Translations under genes and position numbers: made by a program
DNA from: Adenophora triphylla var. japonica
Taxonomy: Eukaryota; Streptophyta; Magnoliopsida; Asterales; Campanulaceae
Assembly: GCA_022495995.1 (NCBI GenBank)
Contig: JAFEMH010002494.1
Coordinates: forward strand, 186,001 to 250,000
Length of the DNA: 64,000 bases
Direction of reading: 5' to 3'
Shown here: positions 9,870-19,734 of the stretch, in pieces
Layout: every line of letters begins with the position of its first letter
Position numbering within the stretch: the first letter of the stretch is position 1
Notes under the pieces: model-generated
What the model was told of the DNA's origin: nothing
Database searches by the model: none
The model's input: the letters and a program-made list of their open reading frames with translations, nothing else

Positions 9870-12800
9870 AAGAAAAAGACCCAGGACATTCTTGAAGCAG
9901 TGGAGCACGATACAAGAAGCGTTCCTGTTGATGCATCAAATCCTGAGGCCCAAGTGCATGTTGGGATAGACCTACCGTCCGAAATCAAAGAGGAGTTGAT
10001 CGAGTTCCTGAAAAGCCAGAAATGCTGTTTCGCTTGGAAACATGAAGACATGACAGGGATAAGCAAGGATATTATTACTCACAAGTTGAACATCGATCCG
10101 ACCATCCGTCCTGTCCGTCAAAAAAGAAGGAAGTTTGCCCAGGAGCGGAACCAGATCATAAAGGATGAAGTTGAGAGGCTTCGAAGTCCAAGATGATCGA
10201 GAAGTCCGGTACCCAAGGTGGTTGGCTAACGTTGTAGTGGTGGAAAAGAAGAATGGCAAGTGGCGAGTATGCGTGGACTTCACCGACTTGAACAAGGCTT
10301 TGTCCAGAAGGATCCATTCCCTCTCCCTCATATTGATTCTCTAGTTGATGAGACGGTGGCCACGACATCTTGACATTCATGGATGCGTCTTTCGGGTATC
10401 AACAAATTCAAATGGAGCCTTCGGACCAAGAAGATACGACATTCATGACTCCGGAAGGTATATATTGTTATATTTCTATGCCACTTTGGTCTTAAAAATG
10501 CGGGGGCAACCTATCAAAGGTTGGTAAACAAAATGTTCAAAGACCAACTTGGCAAGACGATGGAGGTCTACATAGACGATATGGTGGTCAAATCCAAGCA
10601 CATTGAGGATCATGTGGAGCACCTTTGAGGCATTCAACATCTTGAAAGCCTTCAACATGAAGCTCAATCCGGCGAAGTGCAACTTCGGTGTTAGAGCAGT
10701 AAATTCTTGGGATATATGGTGACCAAGAGGGGAATCGAAGCAAGTCCCGAACAAATTAAAGCCATTCTCAACTTGGAATCCCCTAAGAACATCAAGGACG
10801 TACGAAGGTTAACGGGTAGAGTAAGCGGCTTTGAATAGATTTATATCCAAATCATCTCGATAAGTGCGGGTTATTCTCACGAAGTATTAAGAAAAACAAA
10901 CTTTTTCAATGGGACTGACCAACATGAGGCGGCCTTCAAACAACTTAAAGAATACTTGATGACGTCACCCCTACTCGCCAAACCCGAACATGGTGAGCAT
11001 CTTTATTTATATTTAGGCGTATCTCGAAAATCTTTGTTAGTGCGGTATTGGTGAAGGAAATCCAAGGTGAACAACATCCCGTTTACTATGTAAGTAAGTC
11101 TTTATTAGATCTTTGAAACAAGGTACTCTCATCTTGAAAAATTAATATTAGCCTTAACTACCGCCGCTACCAAATTACGTCATTATTTTGAAACACATTC
11201 CATAATCGTTAGAACTAATTATCCTATGAGAAATGTGTTGAGAACCCCGCAGTTGTTGGGCGGAGTTGGCCAAGTGGTCGGTCAAGTTGAGCACGTATGA
11301 CATTTCATACGAGCCGAGAACGACCATCAAATCGCAGGCCCTAGCCGATTTCGTAGCCGACTTCACCCAAGTTTGCGGCCTGAGGTAGAGCTGGAAGTGC
11401 AACAACTTGAAGGTAAAACTATTCCTCGATTTTGGACATTGTTTACGGATGGAGCTTCAAATTCCAAAGGGATTGGCTTGGGAATAGTCCTAAAATCCCC
11501 TCAAGGTGATATCATACCTCAAGTCGTATCTTGTGAATTCGGTGCAACAAATAATGAAGCCGAGTATGAAGCCCTAATCATGGGTTTAACTACGGCTTTG
11601 AATCTGAATATTACACATTTAAATGTATTTGTTGACTCTCAATTGCTAGCTAACCACTTTAATGGCGCTTATATGGCAAAACATTCCAAGATGACTCGTA
11701 CCTCCAACATGTTAAGGCTTTAGCTTCGAAATTTCTATCATTCTCTTTGGAACAGTCCTCGAGAAGAGAACGCAGGCGAACGCCTTGGCTAACTTGGGTT
11801 CAACTTGCAAATCAATGTTGCATTCTAGTATACCAATTATTTATGTTAAGTACCCGGCAATAGACCAAGTTGAGGAAATCCAAGTGGTTACGCCACCTGC
11901 TAGGGCACCAGATGCTAAACCTTCTTGGACCCAACCTGTAATTGAATTTCTTCAACTTGGAACTATTCCGCCTGATGTTAAGAATGTTAGATCTTTTAAG
12001 ATTCGTACTTCGACCTTCGTTTTGATAGATAATGTGCTGTTTAAGAAGTCTTTTGCAGGACACTACTTGAGATGTGTCGATAATGATCAAGTTGAAGTGG
12101 TGCTTAAAGAAATCCATGAAGGAATATGTGGGAACCATTCTGGAGGAAAGGCATTAGCATCCAAGGCCCTCAAGACGGGATACTATTGGCCAACCATGCG
12201 TCGAGATGCCATGAGCTACATACAGAAGTGTGATGCACGCCAAAGACACAAAGCAACATCTTGCATCAACCCTGCCGAGCCCCAAAGATCCTATAGTCTC
12301 ATCTTGGCCTTTCATGCAGTGGGGCATGGATATTGTAGGCAAGTTGCCTAAAGCTCCCGGAGGCAAAGTGTTCATGTTGGCTCTAACCGATTATTTCTCG
12401 AAATGGATCGAGGCAGAAGCTTATGTACAAGTAAGAGATAAAGAAGTAATTTCCTTTTTAAAGAAAAATATCATTAGCAGGTTTGGAGTACCATCGGAGA
12501 TTGTATGTGACAACGGATCACGGTTCATAAGTAAGAAGACCGAGGACTTTTGTATTCGTTTGGGGCATCAAGTTAGTCATGTCGACACTGTCCACCCTCA
12601 AGCCAATGGCCGGCCGAGTCAAGCAACAAGTTGATCATCAACAACTTGAAAAAGCGTCTAGATCAAAAGAAGGGAAAGTGGGTTGAAGAATTACCACTTG
12701 TGCTTTGGGCGAGATAGAACTACTTCTAAAGGAGCCACGTAGAACTCCCTATTCTTTAGTATACGGAGTCAAGCCGTACTTCCGGTTGAAGCGATCCCTA

Positions 12801-13158
12801 CAAGAAGGTATGGCTTATTAACTCAAGATAAAAATACCCTTTTGCTAACTCAAGATTTAGATACAATTGATGAGATCAGGGATTTAGTCAAGATAAGGAT
12901 GGCAGCTTATCGCCAGCCGAATTGCTAGGTCTTACAAAGAAGAATGTCGAGTTAGAAGGTTCCGGGTTGGTGATTTAGTTTTAAGGAAAGTATTTCAAAA
13001 TACAAGAGAATTGAATGCGGGTAAGCCGCTCCCAGTGGGAAGGCCCATATCTCATCGATGCCGAAGCCGGCAAAGGTGCATACTTGGTTGTCAACCCCAA
13101 GTGGAGACAGATCCCTAGAAGTTGGAACGCTATCCACTTGAAACTTTATTTCATGTAA
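9870..13158 (+). pseudogene. RT, RNase H and integrase region of the Retand-type element, broken
   Basis: RT fragments include WKHEDMTGISKDIITHKLNI, VVVEKKNGKWRVCVDFTDLN and the catalytic EVYIDDMVVKS at about 10564. RNase H reads LFTDGASNSKGIGLGIVL (D), TNNEAEYEALIMG (E) and VFVDSQLLANH (D). Integrase has an HHCC-like region (HEGICGNHSGGK ... KCDARQ, where the last C of the usual CxxC is R), then MDIVGKLPKAPGGKV and EIVCDNGSRF. Frame is lost just after QANG (12603-12611) before the catalytic E block. Pol ends at SWNAIHLKLYFM with TAA at 13156-13158. Several breaks coincide with places where CAG is expected and CG is found (for example 12611 and 12752). Confidence 0.85.
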
Positions 13159-13269
13159 GTCTGGTTATTTATAACTAGACTCCTCAGGTACGGTTTAAAT
13201 TTATGTCAAGTTCAATTACGCATTTCAATTTTTTACTCTTACTAAAACATTGCGGCTTGAGCGTCGGAG

Positions 13270-13292
13270 GGGCGTTAGCTATGCTAACGCCC
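13270..13292 (+). other. Conserved stem-loop between pol and the antisense gene
   Basis: GGGCGTTAGC, loop TAT, GCTAACGCCC: a perfect 10-bp stem with a 3-nt loop, 112 nt after the pol stop. The reverse-oriented Retand-type element has the same structure at 59814-59836 with a compensating C-G to T-A change. Flanks are also shared (GCGTCGGAGG before and CCTAACATG after). Possible roles include RNA processing, termination between convergent genes, or a packaging or dimer signal. Confidence 0.8.
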
Positions 13293-13345
13293 AACCCTAA
13301 CATGAATTTGTTTTGCGAGGTGCAACTTGAGCAAACGGAGTAGGC

Positions 13346-13622
13346 TCAACATGTTGACACGCCAGTACGGCTGATACTTGTTGAGACCTAAGCTGGAACA
13401 GGACAAACATGTTGACACGCCAGTACGGCTGATACATGTTTGAGCCTGAGGAGGACAAAGGTCAAGCATGTTGACACGTCAGTACGGCTGATACATGTTT
13501 GAACCTCGAAGAAGAAAATTTCAACATGTTGACAAGCCGCATTTGGGCCGATACATGTTGGAATTCTAGCTGGAGAGGGATAGAACTTGTTGACACGCCA
13601 GGACGGCTGATACTTGTTCTAT
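13346..13622 (+). repeat. Tandem repeat, five ~58-60 bp units, in the element's 3' region
   Basis: Units begin near 13348, 13406, 13464, 13523 and 13583. Each contains AACATGTTGACACGCCAGTA followed by CGGCTGATACATGTT or variants, joined by diverged GAGCCTGAGGAGGA-type spacers. Within each unit ACATGTTG at the start and ATACATGTT at the end form an inverted pair. Variable tandem repeats downstream of pol are known for Tat-lineage elements. Confidence 0.88.
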
Positions 13623-13759
13623 CTCTTCAAACGAATTACCTCTGATCAAAGGTACTTATGGTTAAAAGATATTCATCTTTTCTTACGAATTAAGGTTTTG
13701 ACACCTTCGCCTGGGCGCACGTTTTCACACTTATTCAAGTTGTGAACTATTGGTTGTAA

Positions 13760-14121
13760 CATTTTCATGTTACCTACGGTTTATAACATTTACATGTTAT
13801 CTAAAGAACAAACAAGCGTCTCTCAGAGACATAAGATACTTTGCTAAAAAACCATTAAGTGTTTTTCAAAAGATTTTTTGCAAACTAAAGGACAAGTTGG
13901 ATAAGCCAACAAGTCCCTAAAAACCTAAAAAAGCTCGGAGTACTAGACCAACCTAGTACCCCCAAATAAATTGTCTCGGCTTTTATGAGCCATTACAAAC
14001 TAGAAAAAACCTTGTTTTTGGGGACACTCCCCCCATTTGTTGTACCAGTAGCGGTACACAAATAAAGCAAAAATTGTTTTTTCATCCAAAGTACCCAAAA
14101 GCTTTAAAATGTTTTTCAAAC
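13760..14121. other. Non-coding 3' region with short AACAT/ATGTTA repeats
   Basis: Contains GTAACATTTTCATGTTACC and TAACATTTACATGTTATC, short inverted motifs that have counterparts in the reverse element near 59490-59585. No ORF. The antisense gene ends just to the right. Confidence 0.5.
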
Positions 14122-15911
14122 TTAGTGGCCTGCTGCCGCCGGTGTTGTGTTTTCCCCTTGATCGTTGGGTGTAACCATAATGGTGTTCAGATCCTTGTTG
14201 GCATCATCAACTAGGGCTTCCAAGGCCGCGGAGTTCACTTCTTCTGCATCCGCTGGCTCCCCAATATGGTCCCCCAAAACTTTTCTCTCGTCCTCCAGGT
14301 TCCAAGTTATGGCTTGACCATTTTTATATTCTTCAATCATCTGAATTCGAGCCTCTAACAAAGTCTTGGTGGCATGAAATTTAAAGTTTCCCTCCGCAGC
14401 CGCAAGTTCTTCCATGCGAGCCTTGTTCTCGGCCACGATGGCTTCCACTTCTTTTTCTAAGCGTTCAAAATCCTTCTTCAAACCTTCCATTTCACCAAAT
14501 AAGTGCTTGTTTGCTTCCTTCTTCCACTTCTCCACTTCCTTGGCACTTTTTGTGGCCTCCTTCTTCGATTCTCCCGCAACCTCATGACCGAGCCTAGCCG
14601 CCTTGATCTTCAATACATCAATGTGGGCCACAATAGGGATCATAATTTCCTGCATAAAAGGAAGCATTAATATTCTATCAAACTCCTTGAAAAACTCAAA
14701 GGTCCCTTCATCTTTACCTTCTCAACAACAAACTCGAACTTTTCTCCTAACTTTCCCATATCCATGTCACCACTTGTATCTCGTGGCTTCCGCATCCACT
14801 AGCTTTCTCTTCTTCGCATCCCCCTTCTTCTTGGATGCAATCATATCGGAGCTAGCCACAACAAACACCGGGGTGGGAGGTTTCTTGTCTTGCTAAACTC
14901 TTTTGCTCTAGCCGCAGAAGTAGGCCAGCCAGACTAATCGGTGTCCTTAGAGAAGGTAGTGCAAAAAGGTTGAAAAGTTAGAACGAAACAAAGGAATTAG
15001 AACAAGTTGGAGATAGGCAAAGGTTTCAGGTATTTAATTAACCTGTAGACATTTGGATGGGCTCAGATAAAGTTTCTTCAAGATTTGTTTCTTGGGGTTC
15101 TTCAGGACCAACTTCCTCGTCTTGATCTGCAACAAATTGAACTGGTAGTACCTTAAAAGTTCTTACTAACAGGTCCAAATCATAAATCTTGCTCACATTC
15201 TCCTCCGTGTTGTCCTTAAAAGGAAAGAGCACATCCAATTTCGCAACTAAGCCAAAGAGAAAATTGGAGAATTAGTTACATGATTAATTAAGGAGAATTA
15301 TTAGAATTAGAAAAATTGCCTATACTACCTTGGGACCTCCATTTGAAGTTAGCACCCTCATCCTTCACCAGGGTGCTCTTCTTGGCGAAAAAGAATTTGT
15401 TCTTCCACCCTCTATCAGCGGTATCAACATTGTCATTTAGAAAGGACATCCTACAAGTTCTAACCCTAAAGCCATACCTCCCTAAACCAAAACTCCTAAT
15501 TTCATTTGTGAGAGCGAATTCCTCTAAACCTATTTCCAACTCTGTTTCTGCATTTAACCTTACGAGGGTTTGTAGGCTTCTCCAACCTTGGGGCATAAGT
15601 TGGGCATAGTTAAGTTTGGTAGCAGCAAAGAACTTGGTGATTAAGATCGGGAAGGGGAATTTCAAACCAATGGTGAAGGGATATTCGGGGAAACATACCC
15701 ATTCAGGGGAATAACATTCTGGGGTTAGGTCAAGGTGGGTAAAAAACTCAGTTTCATATGCCATGGCATGATTCTTCTTGATGATTTCTAAATTAGTAGC
15801 AGGGATTCTACACTTCTCTTTTTCAGGGTTCTTCAACATGTTTTGGGTGAGAAAACCCGCGGGCAAACCCTCTCCACTCTCGATTAAAGTTACCACCTTT
15901 CTCTTCCCCAT
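14122..15911 (-). CDS. Spliced antisense gene (aORF) of the Retand-type element
   Basis: On the strand opposite to pol, exon 1 (15911-15329) starts MGKRKVVTLIESGEGLPAGF and includes SPEWVCFPEYPFTIGLKFPF and QLMPQGWRSLQTLVRLNAET, ending FKWRSQ at a GTAGTA donor. Exon 2 (15246-15043) reads VAKLDVLFPFKDNTEENVSK to QMSTG at a GTTAAT donor. A further block near 14890-14760 reads KPPTPVFVVASSDMIASKKK. The last ORF (14667-14122) is lysine/glutamate-rich and probably coiled coil. The reverse element encodes the same series on its opposite strand (57515-59300) with the same splice positions. Additional antisense ORFs between integrase and 3' LTR are known in Tat-lineage elements; their function is unknown. 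Exon borders after exon 2 are approximate. Confidence 0.75.
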
Positions 15912-15959
15912 TTTTCAAGCTTAAAACAAAAATTCAAAGATGGAATTGAAAAGGAAACA

Positions 15960-16352
15960 AGTAACTCACCAGAAAGTTCTATTTTGGTTCTCTCTCCGGT
16001 CGTCTTCCTTGGGTCTCCCTATAAAACCTCCGTTGAAATTACCGTTCTGATTTGGTGAAAGGGAGAGTTGGAAAAGGAGTATATCTATTTGTGGGGAACT
16101 TAAAAGCGGTTGGACTTTAAAACCAACACAACTTTTTGCTTTGGAAAACCACTCAAACTGTCCTATCACGTCTCTTTCCATTTAAAAACCGCCGTTTTTC
16201 TCATACACTTTTGGCAAGCTTTTTGAATTCCTTTGTCCCTTTCTTCTCTCTTAAAAACCGTCGTTCCTTTCTTTCTTATTTTGGCAAACTTTTTGAATTC
16301 CTTTGTCTCTTTCTATCCCTCATTTTAAAAATTCAAAAAGTTTGGGGGCAAT
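15960..16352. promoter_or_regulatory. Probable antisense promoter region and polypurine tract
   Basis: Between the antisense start (15911) and the 3' LTR. Read on the minus strand it contains CACAAATAGATATACTCC near 16096-16079, a possible TATA-type element. On the plus strand GTTTGGGGGCAAT directly precedes the 3' LTR and is the polypurine tract. Two copies of a CTTTTTGAATTCCTTTGTC segment lie near 16217 and 16288. Confidence 0.5.
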
Positions 16353-16947
16353 TGTTGGGCCCTACATTTTTCAGTCAACATGTTTACAATTTACACTTAA
16401 CAACCTGGTACTAACAACTTGAATTGTTCCATTTACAACTTGGCTTTCTGCAGGTTGGGACGCAGTAACGTTTTCCTATTTTATAGGGCTCGTGTCAAAG
16501 GAAGCAATGACTAAGTCAAAAACGTTTCTTCAGCAACAAATCTTATCTTCTCCCTCAAAACAACAAATGGCGGAAATATCTCTATTGGATCAACCTCTTT
16601 CCCGAGTTTATAGGCCCATGATTCTATTTGTAGTTAGCCGTTGTGGAGAGGTATAAAAGAGACATACCACTGTATTTTGCACACACATGATTCACTAGCT
16701 TAAGGTCTCTTTCAATACGCTCATAGTACTGTAATCCTCAAGAACATTTAGTAAACTTTCGGTCAAGGCAGGAGCCAAATCCTCCCGGGGTTTTGTGCCG
16801 GCGAACAAGTTGTTCAAGGGCTTTCCCTAGTCAACAAACATCTTGTGTCCATTTCTATTCAACTTGATAGTCATTGTACCTAGATTCATATCACTTTAGT
16901 CACTTTTCCCATCATAAAAATATAATTGTTGGAATTTGACCAAAACA
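16353..16947 (+). repeat. 3' LTR of the Retand-type element
   Basis: 595 bp, nearly identical to 7156-7751. It is followed directly by ATTGT and the resumed TPS exon. Confidence 0.92.
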
Positions 16948-16952
16948 ATTGT

Positions 16953-17080
16953 GAGCCTTGTTACTCCTTAGCAAGGGTGGCGCTAACGAAATTGCTAACA
17001 TTGTTAATTGTTTCTGATGATTTGTATGATGGATATGGCACGATTGAAGAACTGCAGCTCTACACAGACGCGATTGACAA
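16953..17080 (+). pseudogene. TPS copy A, exon 4 right half with DDxxD
   Basis: Resumes in frame after the duplicated ATTGT: CEPCYSLARVALTKLLTLLI, then VSDDLYDGYGTIEELQLYTD and AIDK. DDLYD is the aspartate-rich Mg2+-binding motif. It is preceded by S where most family members have I or V. The donor is GTTTGT at 17081. Confidence 0.88.
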
Positions 17081-17201
17081 GTTTGTAATTTTATTCAGTG
17101 CTCAATCTAGTTCCGGAAAATACTTTGATTTAGTAAGTTTGAGTGATAAATGTCGTTAAACTTTATAACTAATGTGAGTTTTCCATTAAATCCTTGATTA
17201 G

Positions 17202-17343
17202 GTGGGATTTAAGGTGTTTGGATCAGCTCCCGAGTTACATTAAGCCCTTCTACAAAGCACCTGTTGAACTCTTTATAGATCTTAACAATCAAGTGACGAA
17301 GGATGGAGAATTTTCCTATCGTATTCTCATTTCGCAAGAAGCT
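17202..17343 (+). pseudogene. TPS copy A, exon 5
   Basis: 142 nt after TTGATTAG, reading WDLRCLDQLPSYIKPFYKAP to RILISQEA, with a GTATGT donor at 17344. The right part (from ATTAAGCCC) is duplicated at 61831-61935 in copy B. Confidence 0.85.
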
Positions 17344-17541
17344 GTATGTTGCCTAAGGAAAATTTCACTTCCTAGAAAATAACTTTTTAAGTAAAATGTG
17401 TTTTGTTTTCCTCCCCTTATAAATGCATCTGGTAAATTAATTCAATGAAGCAATTTAAATGAAAATGCTTCGGATTTGAGCATTTAAATTCATTTTGGAT
17501 CTCTTTCAGGAAGCCGATTTTTGAAAATGTATTATCGATAT

Positions 17542-18817
17542 TGTTAGGACCTAACTTTGATCAATGTCTTAGTTAGTTGGTTTTGATAAAGGAATATATA
17601 TATAGAACAGGGTTTATATCAAAAGAGGAAGACTGTCAGTCATGATCCTTTTCTTTGACAGCTAAACTGACCAAATCAAACTTCATATTCATTCCTCAGT
17701 GTATCTGACATCTATGAGTTTGATAGTTATGATTCTGTTGTATACAATGATTACAATCAATCAAAAACATGAATCATATTCACTCTCTGAGCCATCAAGA
17801 TCATCAAAGTGCATCTCAGTCCTTATTAGAGAACATCTCTGATAGCTAAGCCTTGTATGATCTCGGGACAATGACTTCATTCCTCGATAGCCATCACTTT
17901 GTCTCAATCTCTATTACCACAATCTCAACCAAAGTGGAACCTGGATCTTCACAACGTCAAGTTCACCATTGAAGACCAATGAAGACCTTACGGAAGCTCT
18001 CAGTTCAAGCCACAGCTCAAGCCAGCTCATGAAGACCTGCATGTGGACAAGTGGGACAAAGACCAATCAAGGCTCATTAATGTAGCTGCAACAGTCATAT
18101 TCCAACGGCTACATTGAAGGGTATAAATAGAGGAGTTCTTCCTCTACACAAACCACTTCTGAAAAATACTCTTTTTCACAGTCCAAAACCCTTCCCTCAC
18201 ACCCACACACACCTCCTGTAATTCACACACACACTCACCAATCCTTACCCTTTAAACCCTGTTCCAAACCAAAACCCTCACCCCAAAACCTCTGCCTCCA
18301 CAACAAAACACCTCTTAGTGTGTTAATTCACAAATTCCAAAATCCTAAGACTGTACTTTAGGTGTAGAATCAGTTTGTAATCACTCAAGACTGTACTTTG
18401 AGTGTATTATTTGTTTTGTAAAATTTTGAGACTGTACTTCAAGTTGTAAAAACACTTAAGACTGTACTTTAAGTGTATCCCTAGTTGACTGTACTAATTA
18501 GGAAGAGAAAGTTCAAGGAACTTACCTGAATCAATCATTTGTAATTTTTGTTGATTAAAGATTATAATAAAATTGATCTCACTTGTCAAGATTGACAGTG
18601 GGGGTGGATGTAGGAGGAGTGAACTACGAACCACTTTAAATTCTCTCGTGTTATTACATTTTTGCAATCACATTCACACACTTGCATTATTTCTTTGTGT
18701 TTCTTGTCCTATCATTATTTCAAGTCTCTCTTATTCCGCCGCACAATTCAACTATCATCGACGACTAAGCCAAACCATAGGCATGCGATCATCTGCATAT
18801 CAACAAAGGGCCTTTCA
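17542..18817 (+). repeat. 5' LTR of the Sirevirus-like copia
   Basis: A TATA-like GGGTATAAATAGAG lies near 18119-18132. The region 18345-18500 has four spaced ACTGTACTT(T/C)A(A/G)GT repeats. Compared with the 3' LTR, nearly all differences fall at CTG/CAG sites and at TGACAGCT motifs. Confidence 0.9.
18345..18500 (+). repeat. GACTGTACTT repeats in the copia LTR (also 41365-41520)
   Basis: AGACTGTACTTTAGGTGTAG, AGACTGTACTTTGAGTGTAT, AGACTGTACTTCAAGTTGTA and AGACTGTACTTTAAGTGTAT occur about 35-45 bp apart, downstream of the TATA-like box, so probably in the transcribed leader. They are also present inverted in the solo LTR at 55400-55560. Confidence 0.85.
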
Positions 18818-18818
18818 A

Positions 18819-18832
18819 TTGGTATCGTAGCT
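18819..18832 (+). promoter_or_regulatory. Primer-binding site of the Sirevirus-like copia (altered)
   Basis: ATTGGTATCGTAGC directly follows the LTR. The normal initiator-Met-tRNA site is TGGTATCAGAGC, so CAGAGC reads CGTAGC here. Confidence 0.7.
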
Positions 18833-18885
18833 TGTCTTCACATTCAAAAGTCTAACAACTTGTGAAGGATCCTCTTCAAATCCAC

Positions 18886-19734
18886 CATGCCTCAACCAAG
18901 AAGAAATAATGAGAAAGACATCCCACACATTGATGACTGGATCTTTTGAGATCTATGCTTCAAAAATAAAAACATATCTTGATGCAAACGGTATATGGAA
19001 TTGGTATGTTCTAGAGAATGAAGTGTCCTACCCAACTCAAATCTGTGCGATGGAGGACCTAGTAAGATCAAATCCCCGTAAACATGGTCTCGAAGGCGAA
19101 AAGCAATTGATAAGTGCAAACTTGAAAGTCAAGAACATTCTTCAAAAGAGTGTAAATGACTCACTAGCACAAGAAATTGCTAAGGAACCAAATGCCGAAA
19201 CAGCATGGGCTCTTATTCAAACTAAGTTCACTAAACACTCCGAGTGTTAGGACACAAAACTTGTATAACTTGCTTAGGCAATTAGACAACTTCAAGTTCT
19301 ACCACGGAGAAAAGGTGAGTCTTTGCTCGGCCAAGGTTTGAGAACCTTGTTAGATCAATTGCGACCATGGAAAAACCTTTGAACAACAAGATCTCGCCTC
19401 AAGATATACTCAAATCTTCCTCAAGAATATGAAAAGGTAGCATTACCTATTAGAGAAGGATACGAATGGAGCACCATGACAGCTTGAACAAGATTTTGGA
19501 AAGCTTGAAGCTTATGAATTGGAAGGTATGATAAAAATTCAATCGGTCCCTTCCATTTCCCAAACCTTAGCTTTAATCAAGCCAAGAAACTGTCCACAAA
19601 GCCAATCACTCACCAAGACATTGAGACCATTGTCAACAATGCCCTTCAAAAGATAAACATCGGCTCCAAACCTATCAAGAAACAGATCTCCCAAGAAGAC
19701 ATTCCAAGTCTCATTTCCATGGTATCGAAATGCC
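18886..19734 (+). pseudogene. gag of the Sirevirus-like copia, frameshifted
   Basis: From ATG at 18886 (MPQPRRNNEKDIPHIDDW) the frame is lost near 18940. It continues in another frame with FEIYASKIKTYLDANGIWNW and KQLISANLKVKNILQKSVND to FTKHSEC (19250). It then breaks and resumes as TQNLYNLLRQLDNFKFYHGE, RYTQI and KVALPIREGYEWSTMT. These are recognisable parts of the copia Gag (UBN2-type) that precedes the zinc knuckle. Several breaks lie at CTG/CAG-like places, such as 19345 (TTGCTCGGCCAAGG) and 19480. Confidence 0.75.

Larger units (their letters stand above)
7156..16947 (+). mobile_element. Tat/Retand-type Ty3/gypsy retrotransposon in TPS exon 4
   Basis: A complete 9792-bp element starting TGTTGGGCCC and ending CCAAAACA, with TSD ATTGT at 7151-7155 and 16948-16952. 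LTRs are 7156-7751 and 16353-16947 (596 and 595 bp) and differ at only a few positions by eye. The primer-binding site at 7755 (TGGCGCCGTCTGTGGGAA) and polypurine tract (AAAAAGTTTGGGGGCAAT) are present. Order: gag, protease, RT, RNase H, integrase, then a stem-loop, tandem repeats and an antisense spliced gene before the 3' LTR. That layout is characteristic of the Tat lineage (Ogre/Retand). Coding regions are broken by many frameshifts although the LTRs are nearly identical. Confidence 0.92.

Noticed and set aside
13270..13292. Intrinsic bacterial-type terminator
   Set aside because: The hairpin is not followed by a T run and this is plant nuclear DNA; it is reported as a conserved retroelement structure instead.
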